Shown: positions 30,601 through 39,100 of the stretch, in pieces
Layout: the number at the start of each line of letters is the position of its first letter
Position numbering within the stretch: the first letter of the stretch is position 1
DNA from: Streptomyces purpureus
Lineage (GTDB): Bacteria; Actinomycetota; Actinomycetes; Streptomycetales; Streptomycetaceae
NCBI RefSeq assembly: GCF_014648195.1
Contig: NZ_BMQQ01000043.1
Span: 1 to 40,851, forward strand
Direction: 5' to 3'
Length of the DNA: 40,851 nucleotides
Position numbers and translations under genes: made by a program
The notes under the pieces: generated by a model
Database searches by the model: none
Told to the model about the DNA's origin: nothing
What the model saw: only the letters and a program-made list of their open reading frames with translations

Positions 30601-33069
30601 GAACGTCGTCGTCCCCAGCGCGGCCAGCGCCCGGACCCCGTCCGAGAACCGCACGGCCTCCCGGACGTGCCGCACCCAGTACTCCGGCGTCCGCAGCTCC
30701 TCCCCGGCGAGCGCACCGGTCAGCGTCGACACCACCGGGATCTTCGGCGCCGCGAACGAAAGCCCCGACACCACCGCGCGGAAGTCGGCCAGCATCGGCT
30801 CCATCAGCGGCGAGTGGAATGCGTGCGACACCGTCAGCCGCTTGGTGCGGTGCCCGGCCGCCTTCACCTGCTCGGCGACCGCGAGGACCGCGGCCTCCTC
30901 ACCCGATATCACCACCGACGACGGCCCGTTGACCGCCGCGATCGACACCGCCCCGGCCAGCAGCGGAGCCACCTCGGCCTCCGGCACACCCAGCGCCACC
31001 ATCGCCCCGCCCGAAGGCAGGGCCTGCATCAGCCGGCCACGAGCCGCGACGAGCGCACTCGCGTCCGCAAGCGTGAGTACGCCCGCCACATGCGCCGCTG
31101 CAATTTCACCGATCGAGTGTCCCGCCACATGGTCGGGCCGCACCCCCCAAGATTCCACGAGCCGGTAGAGGGCGACCTCCAGGGCGAAGAGCGCGGGCTG
31201 CGTGAACCCCGTCTCGTCCAGGCCGTCACCAAACGCGATCACCTCGGCCAGCGGCCGGTCGAGGTGCTGGTCCAACTCCGCGCAGACCGCGTCGAACGCC
31301 TCCGCGAACACCGGGAACGACTCGTACAGCTCCCGTCCCATCCCGGCCCGCTGCGCGCCCTGACCGGTGAACAGCAGCGCCAGCTTCCCCGGCGCCCGCT
31401 CACCCTCGGCCACGCCCGCCGGACGCTCACCGCGCGCCAGCGCCGCGACCGCGTCCAGCAGCTCCTGCCGCTCCGAGGCCACGACCACCGCACGGTGCTC
31501 GAAGGCCGTACGGGTCGTCACCAGCGCATGGCCCACGTCGACCGGGTCCAGCTCGGGGTCGGCCGACAGCAGCGCGTGCAGCCGCCCGGCCTGGGCGCCC
31601 AGCGCCTCCGGCGTACGGGCCGACAGCACCAGCGGCACCACCGGCACCTCCCGGCGCTCCGCCTCGTCCGCCGCGGGCTCCTCCGACGGGGCCTGCTCGA
31701 TCACGACATGGCTGTTGGTGCCGCTCACCCCGAAGGACGACACACCGGCCCGGCGCGGGCGGCCCGTCTCCGGCCACGGACGCGCCTCGGTCAGCAGCTC
31801 CACTTCACCGGCCGACCAGTCCACGTGCGGCGTCGGCTCGTCCACGTGCAGCGTCTTCGGCAGCACGCCGTGCCGGATCGCCTCCACCATCTTGATCACA
31901 CCGGCCACACCGGCCGCCGACTGCGAGTGGCCGATGTTCGACTTCAGCGACCCCAGCCACAGCGGCTGTCCCTCCGGGCGGCCCTGCCCGTAGGTGGCGA
32001 TCAGCGCCTGCGCCTCGATCGGGTCACCCAGCTTCGTACCCGTGCCGTGCGCCTCCACGACGTCCACGTCCTGCGGGGACAGACCCGCGTTGGACAGGGC
32101 CTGCTTGATGACCCGCTGCTGCGCCGGACCGTTCGGCGCGGTCAGACCGTTCGACGCGCCGTCCTGGTTGACGGCCGTGCCACGGATCACCGCGAGGACC
32201 GGGTGACCGTTGCGTCGGGCGTCCGACAGGCGCTCCAGCAGGATCAGACCCGCGCCCTCCGACCAGCCGGTGCCGTCCGCGGCACCCGCGAACGCCTTGC
32301 ACCGGCCATCGGGGGACAGGCCCTGCTGCCGCGAGAACTCCACGAACGTGTCCGGCGTCGCCATCACGGCCACCCCGCCGGCCAGCGCCATCGTGCACTC
32401 GCCGGAGCGCAGCGCGTGCGCCGCCAGATGGATACCGACCAGCGACGACGAGCACGCCGTCTCCACCGTCACCGCCGGACCCTCCAGGCCCAGCGTGTAC
32501 GACACCCGGCCCGAGGTGGCGCTGCCCGAGTTGCCGATCGACAGCATCCCCTCGACCTCACGCGGCACATCGGTCAGACCGACCGCGTAGTCGTGGTACA
32601 TCACCCCGGCGTACACGCCGACGCTGGCGCCGCCGAGCGTCGTCGGATCGATCCCGGCCCGCTCGAACGTCTCCCACGCCGTCTCAAGCAGCAGCCGCTG
32701 CTGCGGGTTCATGGACAGCGCCTCACGCGGCGAGATCCCGAAGAACCGGGCGTCGAACTCGTCCGCGTCGTGCAGGAATCCGCCCTCGCGGACGTACGAC
32801 TTCCCGGACTTCTCCGGATCGGGGTCGTACAGGTCGTCGGTGTTCCAGCCCCGGTTGACCGGGAACTCGCTCACCGCGTCCCGGCCCTCGTCGACCAGCC
32901 GCCACAGCTCCTCGGGCGTGGACACCCCGCCCGGCAGCCGGCACGCCATGCCGACGATCGCGATCGGCTCGCACTTCACCGACTCGATCTCGCGCAGCCG
33001 TCCCTGCGTCTGCTTCAACTCGGCGACCACACGCTTCAGATAGTCGCGGAGCTTCTCATCATTGGTCAT
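27700..33069 (-). CDS. Type I PKS, penultimate module KS-AT(malonyl)-DH-KR-ACP
   Basis: A 1789-residue one-module synthase. N-terminal coiled docking segment 1-30 (MTNDEKLRDYLKRVVAELKQ). KS about 33-460 with Cys206. AT about 563-860 with Ser652 in GHSIG and HAFH at 749-752, predicting malonyl-CoA. DH about 920-1200 with HxxxGxxxxP from His955 and the partner Asp1121 (LLDAALQ). KR has GGTGSLG at 1363-1369, LDD at 1445-1447 (B type), Ser1489 and Tyr1502 (GQANYGAAN). ACP Ser1663 (GFDSL). The C-terminal 80 residues are a docking tail. DH plus B-type KR predicts a trans double bond. I chose the ATG at 33069 because the upstream 13 codons lack the docking pattern and overlap the ribosome binding region; AAGGAA lies upstream. 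Confidence 0.94.
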   Translation of the reverse strand: MTNDEKLRDYLKRVVAELKQTQGRLREIESVKCEPIAIVGMACRLPGGVSTPEELWRLVDEGRDAVSEFPVNRGWNTDDLYDPDPEKSGKSYVREGGFLHDADEFDARFFGISPREALSMNPQQRLLLETAWETFERAGIDPTTLGGASVGVYAGVMYHDYAVGLTDVPREVEGMLSIGNSGSATSGRVSYTLGLEGPAVTVETACSSSLVGIHLAAHALRSGECTMALAGGVAVMATPDTFVEFSRQQGLSPDGRCKAFAGAADGTGWSEGAGLILLERLSDARRNGHPVLAVIRGTAVNQDGASNGLTAPNGPAQQRVIKQALSNAGLSPQDVDVVEAHGTGTKLGDPIEAQALIATYGQGRPEGQPLWLGSLKSNIGHSQSAAGVAGVIKMVEAIRHGVLPKTLHVDEPTPHVDWSAGEVELLTEARPWPETGRPRRAGVSSFGVSGTNSHVVIEQAPSEEPAADEAERREVPVVPLVLSARTPEALGAQAGRLHALLSADPELDPVDVGHALVTTRTAFEHRAVVVASERQELLDAVAALARGERPAGVAEGERAPGKLALLFTGQGAQRAGMGRELYESFPVFAEAFDAVCAELDQHLDRPLAEVIAFGDGLDETGFTQPALFALEVALYRLVESWGVRPDHVAGHSIGEIAAAHVAGVLTLADASALVAARGRLMQALPSGGAMVALGVPEAEVAPLLAGAVSIAAVNGPSSVVISGEEAAVLAVAEQVKAAGHRTKRLTVSHAFHSPLMEPMLADFRAVVSGLSFAAPKIPVVSTLTGALAGEELRTPEYWVRHVREAVRFSDGVRALAALGTTTFLELGPDAVLTAMATECLDGDGDAVVVPALRRGHAEAPVLVESVGRVWSAGRIVDWPAYFEGTGARRVELPTYAFQRERYWLAGGAGAGDVTAAGLAGAGHPLLGAVLGLPGEEGLWGTSRLSVSTHPWLADHTVGGVVVVPGAALVELAVRAGDEAGAGTLDELVVEAPLTLPAHGAVQLRIGVAGPDATGRRPVTVHSRPEDALAGTPWTRHASGFLTEAPSAAGAALAVWPPAGAEAVDLAGFYERQEAAGLGYGPVFRGLRKVWTRGEEVFAEVALDEQETGAAERFGLHPALLDAALQASTFLDVAVEDGEEDGVRLPFAWNGVTLHAAGAAALRVRAVASGSGVSLDLADASGAPLATVGSMVTRPVAAEQLAGGGDDPLRDALFQVEWVPAALDTASVAGGWTELDATSGDGGSLPERVRALTGRVLAAVQEHVEDGDPAAGPLVVTVRSGDPAAAAVRGLLRSAQLEYPDRLVLAELDGTDASRQALAAAVAAGESQFALTEGALSVPRLVRATVAPADHGVLRDDGRVLITGGTGSLGALLARHLVSEYAVRNLVLTSRRGRAADGVEELVDELFELGAACVAVEACDVADRESVAALLARYPVTAVIHTAGVLDDGILGSLTPERLDTVLAPKADGAWHLHELTAGRDLDAFVLFSSVTGVLGNPGQANYGAANGFLDELARLRHGLGLPATSLAWGLWEQSGGMAATVEARAAKGGMRAIGEAEGLALFDAALAAEEAALVPAKLDLAAYARRQPVPALLHGLVRPARKQAAVAVAGGDTLAVRLAALPEAERQREVLTLVRAEAAAALGHSGGDAIKAGQAFKEVGFDSLAAVELRNRLTAATGIKLPATLVFDYPTPAVLAEHLLAQLAPAAGGQAADPAGREADIRRFLATVPLDRLATLGVLDRVLPHLDTVTLESLELPVESGADDAVASERISDMSVDSLLELALGSEAR
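31859..31967. repeat. 109-base exact repeat in KS (copy 2)
   Basis: Identical to 26427-26535; see that entry. Confidence 0.85.
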
Positions 33070-33111
33070 GACAAGTCTGTTCCTTTGTGTGAAAGAGGTG
33101 AGGTCCACCGG

Positions 33112-36100
33112 TCAGGACAGCCCGAGTTCGCTGTCGATGAGGTCGAAGAGTTCGTCGTCGCTCGCGGAGTCCAGATCGATCCCCGAGTCGTCCCCGCCGC
33201 CCAGCGGGGCCTTGCCGCCCCACTGCGCCGCCAGGGTCTGCAGCCGCAGCGCCAGCTCCGACTGCCGCCCGTCGTCCAGGACGGTCGCGGCCAGCGCCCG
33301 CTCCAGGCGCTCCAGCTCGGCCAGCACCTCCGACGCGGTCGCCCCCTGGGCGGCGGCCGGGGCCAGCTGCTCCTGGAGCTGACGGGCCAGCGCCAGCGGC
33401 GTCGGATAGTCGAAGACCAGCGTCGCCGGCAGCCGGATCCCGGTCGTGGCGGTCAGCCGGTTACGCAGCTCCACCGCCGCCAGCGAGTCGAACCCGAGGT
33501 TCTTGAACGCCTGCTCCGGCTGGACCGCGTCGGCACCGGAGTGCCCCAGCGCGATCGCCGCCTCGGTCCGTACGAGCTCCAGGACCGCGGCCTCCCGCTC
33601 CCGCTCGTCCAGCTTCGCCAGCCGGTCCGCGAACGACTCCGCCGACTGCTCGGCCGCCGCCGCGACCGCCTGCTTACGGGCCGGCCGCACCAGCCCCTGC
33701 AACAGGGCGGGGACGGGCTGCTGACGGGCGTACGCCGCCAGATCCAGCTTCGCCGGGACGAGCGCGGCCTCCTCCGAGCGCAGCGCCGCGTCCAGCAGCG
33801 CCAGCCCCTCCGCCTGGCCGATCGCCCGCATGCCGTCCCGCGCGGCCCGGCGCTGCTCGCCGGCCTCCAGCGTGGACGCCATACCGCCGACCTGCTCCCA
33901 CAGGCCCCAGGCGAGCGAGGTCGCCGGGAGGCCCGCGGCCCGCCGCAGCGCGGCCAGACCGTCAAGGAAGGCGTTGGCGGAGGCGTAGTTGGCCTGACCC
34001 CGGTTGCCGAGCGTGCCCGACACCGACGAGAAGAGCACGAACGCCTCCAGCTCCCGGTCCACGGTCAGCTCATGCAGGTTCCAGGCTCCGTCCGCCTTCG
34101 GCGTCAGGACCGTGTCGAACCGCTCCGGTGTCAGCGACGCCAGCGAGCCGTCGTCCAGGACACCGGCCGTGTGCACGACCGCCGTCACCGGATGCCGCTC
34201 CAGCAGGGCCCGTACGGCGTCCCGGTCGGCGGCGTCGCACGCCTCGACCGCCACGTCCGTGGCACCCAGCTCCGTCAGTTCGGCGACCAGTCCGTCGACC
34301 CCGTCCGCGGCCCGGCCCCGCCTGCTGGTCAGCACCAGCCGCGTCACGCCGTACGCCGAGACCAGGTGCCGGGCCACCAGCGCGCCCAGCGAACCCGTGC
34401 CGCCCGTGATCAGGACGACGCTGTCCGCCCCGAGCGGGGCCTCCGTCCCGACCGGCACGTTCCGCGCCAGCCGAGGAGCCGTCGCCACGCCGCCGGTCAG
34501 AGCGAGATGAGACTCGCCCGTCGCCACGGCCGCCGCCAGCGCGGTGCGGGAGGCGTCCGTACCGTCGAGTTCGACGAGGACGATCCGGCCCGGGTACTCC
34601 AGCCGCGCGGTGCGCAGCAGACCCCGTACCGCCGTCGACGCCGGATCGCCCGCGTCCACGGTCACCACGAGGGACGTGCCGTCCTTCGCCGGGTCCTCCA
34701 CGAACTCCTGCACGGCGGCGAGGACCTGCCCGGTCAGCGCCCGCACCCTGGCCGGGACCGGCAGCGCCGGATCGGCCGAGGCCGCGAGCAGCGACCAGCC
34801 CGGATCCCCGGCCGCGGCACCCAGCGGCACCTCGGTCCACTCCGTACGGAACAGCGCGTCCCGCACGGCCGCTTCCGCGCCGCCGCCCAGCTGCTCGGCG
34901 GCCACCTCCCGGTAGACCAGCGAGCGCACCGCCGCCACCGGAGCACCGGTCGCGTCCGCCGCCGTCACCGAGAACCCGTCCGCACCGGCCGGGGCGATCC
35001 GCACCCGCAGCGCGGTCGCACCCGACGCGTACAGGGTGACGCCGTTCCACGCGAACGGCAGCCGCGTCCGCTCGTCACCGGCCCGCGACGGTGCGAACGC
35101 CGCCGCGTGCAGCGCCGAGTCCAGCAGCCCGGGATGGATCCCGAACCGGTCGGCGGCCCCCAGGTCGTCCAGCGTGACCTCGGCGAACACCTCCTCGCCG
35201 CGCGTCCACACCCGGCCGAGCCCCTGGAACAGCGGACCGAACGCGAAACCGCCCTCGGCGAGCCGCTCGTAGAAGCCGTCCGTCCCGGCGGGCTCCGCCC
35301 CCGCCGGCGGCCAGACCGTCAGGTCCGCCTCCGGCGCGGCCGCACCGGCCGCGGTGAGCGAGCCGCTCGCGTGCCGGGTCCACGGCAGGTCCGCCGCCGC
35401 GTCGTCCGCACGGGACCAGATCCCGACGGTACGACGGCCCGAGGCGTCCTCGCCGGAGGCGACGACCTGGACGTGGACCCCGCCCTTGGCCGGGATCACC
35501 AGCGGCGCCTCGACGATCATCTCCTCCAGATGCGGGCTGCCCGCCTCGTCACCGGTCCGCACCGCCAGCTCCACGAGCGCGGTGCCAGGCAGCAGCACGG
35601 TCCCCGCGATCGTGTGCTCGGCCAGCCACGGCTGGGTGGCCAGCGACAGCCGGCCCGAGGCCAGCACACCACCCGAGTCGGGGAGCACGATCACCGCGCC
35701 GAGGAGCGGATGGTCCGGCTCGCCGAGACCGACCGAACCGACGTCCCCGGAGGGCGCCGCCGGGTCCAGCCAGTACCGCTCGCGCTGGAAGGCGTACGTC
35801 GGCAGCAGCAGCCGCTCGTCGGGCCGTTCGGCGTCGACGGCGTGCAGGGCCGCCCGGTCCGTCGGCACACCACGGGTGTGCAGCGTGCCCCACGCGAGGA
35901 CGGCGGCCCGGACCTCGTCATGGCCCCGCCGCAGCGCGGGCACGGTCAGGGAGCCTTCGCCGTCCAGCGTCTCCGCCGCCATGGCGGTGAGGACGGCGTC
36001 GGGGCCGAGCTCCAGGAAGGTGGTGACGCCGAGTTCGCCCAGCGCCCGCACCCCGTCCGCGAAGCGGACGGCCTCGCGGACGTGGTCGACCCAGTAGTCG

Positions 36101-39100
36101 GGGGTGAGAATCTCGTCCCCGGCCGGCTTGCCGGTGAGGGTGGACACGATCGGGACATTCGGCGCCTCGAACGTCAGCCCGGCGACAACCTGGCGGAAGT
36201 CGTCGAGCATCGGGTCCATGAGCGGCGAGTGGAAGGCGTGGGAGACGGTGAGCTGCTTGGCCCGGCCGCCCTGTTCCTTGACCTTCGCCACGATCTCCAG
36301 GACGACCTCTTCAGCGCCCGAGATGACCACCGAGGCCGGCCCGTTGACGGCGGCGATCGACACCCGGTCGGTGCGGCCGTCGATGAGGGCGAGAGCCTCG
36401 TTCTCGGTGAGGTTGAGTGCGGCCATGGTTCCGCCCGCGGGAAGGGCCTGCATGAGGCGCCCGCGTGCGGTCACCAGCTTGGCCGCGTCCTGAAGGGAGA
36501 GGACGCCGGCGACATGAGCGGCGGCGATCTCGCCGACCGAATGCCCGGCGAGGTGGTCGGGGCGTACGCCCCAGGACTCGTAGAGCCGGAAGAGCGCGAC
36601 CTCGATGGCGAAGAGGGCGGGCTGGGTCCAGCCCGTGTCGTCCAGACCGTCACCTGTTTCAATGACTTCGGCGAGTGATCCGTCGAGGTACTGGTCGAGT
36701 TCGGCGCAGACGGTGTCGAAGGCGTCGGCGAACGCGGGGAACACGGCGTACAGTTCACGGCCCATCCCGGCCCGCTGCGCACCCTGACCCGTGAACAGGA
36801 AGGCCACCTTGCCCGGCACCGGAGACCCGGTGACCACCTGCGCCGACGCCGTACCGGCCGCCAGCGACTCCAGACCCGCGAGCAATTCATCGCGGTCCGC
36901 GCCGACGACCACCGCACGGCGGTCGAGCGCCGGACGCCGGGCGAGCGCACGGCCCACCGCACGGGCGTCCCGGCCACGGGCGAAGTCCAGCAGCCGCCCG
37001 GCCTGCGCCCGCAGCGCCTCCTCCGTCGCCCCAGCCAACTGCCAGTCGACGACAGGAAGTTCGGTCTCGTCGGCGCTCTCCACCGGCTCCTCGGCCGGCG
37101 GCTGCTCGATGATGACGTGCGCGTTCGTCCCGCTCACACCGAACGACGACACACCCGCCCGGCGCGGACGGCCGGTCTCCGGCCACGGCCGCGCCTCCGT
37201 CAGCAGCTCCACGTCACCGGCCGACCAGTCCACGTGCGGCGTCGGCTCGCCCACATGCAGCGTCTTCGGCAGGACACCGTGCCGCATCGCCTGAATCACC
37301 TTGATGATTCCGGTGACACCGGCCGCCGCCTGCGAATGGCCCATGTTCGACTTCGACGACCCCAGCCACAGCGGCTGCCCCTCGGGGCGCCCCTGACCGT
37401 AGGTCGCGATCAGCGCCTGCGCCTCGATCGGGTCACCCAGCTTCGTACCCGTACCGTGCGCCTCGACCAGATCCACGTCGGCCGGCGCCAGACCCGCGTC
37501 CGCCAGCGCCTGGAGGATCACCCGCTGCTGCGCGGGACCGTTCGGCGCGGTCAGACCGTTCGACGCGCCGTCCTGGTTGATGGCGCTGCCCCGCAGCACC
37601 GCCAGGACCTGATGGCCGTTGCGGCGCGCGTCCGAAAGCCGCTCGATCAGGAGCAGCCCGGCCGCCTCCGACCAGCCCGTACCGTCCGCGCCCGACGCGA
37701 ACGCCTTGCACCGGCCGTCCATGGCGAGCCCCCGCTGCCGCGAGAACTCCACGAACCCGTCCGGGCTCGCCAGGATCGTCACACCGCCCGCGAGCGCCAG
37801 GTCCACCTCGCCGTTACGGACCGCCTGCGCCGCCAGGTGCAGTGCCACCAGCGACGACGAGCACGCCGTGTCGACCGTGACCGCCGGACCCTCGAAGCCG
37901 AAGGTGTACGACACCCGGCCCGACAGCACACTCGGCTGGTTACCGGTCGCCGTGTAGCCGTCGACCTCGTCGTTGTCCGTGCCGACCGCGTATCCGGTGT
38001 GGAAGGCGCCCACGAAGACACCCGTCCGGCTGCCCCGCAGCGTGGTGATGTCGATACCACCGCGCTCGAACGTCTCCCACGCCGTCTCCAGGATCACCCG
38101 CTGCTGCGGGTCCATCGCCAGCGCCTCACGCGGCGAGATCCCGAAGAACGCCGCGTCGAACCGGTCGGCGCCGCGCAGGAACGCGCCCTTCACCGAGTAC
38201 GTCTTGCCGGGCGTACCCGGCTCCGGGTCGTACAGGCCGTCGATGTCCCAGCCACGGTCGGTGGGGAAGTCGGCGATCGTGTCCCGGCCCTCGGCCAGCA
38301 GACCCCACAGCGCCTCGGGGGAGTCCAGGCCCTCGGGGAACCGCCCGGCCATCGACACGATCGCGATCGGATCGTCGTCCAGGACCGCGCGGGCAGCCAC
38401 CACCGGGGCGGCGCTCTGCGCACCGATCCCGGCCTCCGCGAGCAGGTGCTCGGCGAGCCGCCGCGGCGTCGGGTGGTCGAAGACCAGGGTGGGGGAGAGC
38501 CGCACCCCCGTGCTCGCACCCAGCCGGTTGCGCAGCTCGACCGCCGTCATCGAGTCGAACCCGAGCTCCTTGAACGTCTTCTCCGGCGCGACCGCCGACC
38601 CGTTCGCGTACCCGAGCACGGCACCCGCCGCCTCACGCACCACCTCCAGGACCGCGTCCGCACGGCGCCCCTCGGGCAGCGCGGAGATCTTCTGGGCGAA
38701 CGAACCGCCCCCGCCCGCCGCGGCGGCCGGAACGTCGTCCTCACGCAGCGCCTCGACCACCTCGGGCAGTTCGCCGATCAGCGCGCTCGGCCTGGCCGCC
38801 GTGTAGCCCGGCGCGAACCGCGACCACTCCACGTCCGCGACCGACAGCGTCGTCTCGCCCCGCCCGACGGCACGCATCAGCGCCGTCGCGGCCAGCTCTG
38901 GTTCCATCGGCGGCACACCCAGCCGGCGCATCCGCTCCGCCGAGCCGTCCTCCGCACCCATCCCGGCCCCGCCCCACGAACCCCACGCGATCGACGTGGC
39001 GGTCCGGCCGAGCGCGCGACGCCGCAGGGCGAGCGCGTCGAGATAGGCGTTGGCGGCCGCGTACGAGCTCTGCCCGCCGCCGCCCCACACACCGGCACTG

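Noticed and set aside
27835..36678. 2947-codon open frame on the plus strand opposite the PKS genes
   Set aside because: Antisense to intact KS, AT, DH, KR and ACP domains and without any recognisable domain; explained by GC-rich third positions.
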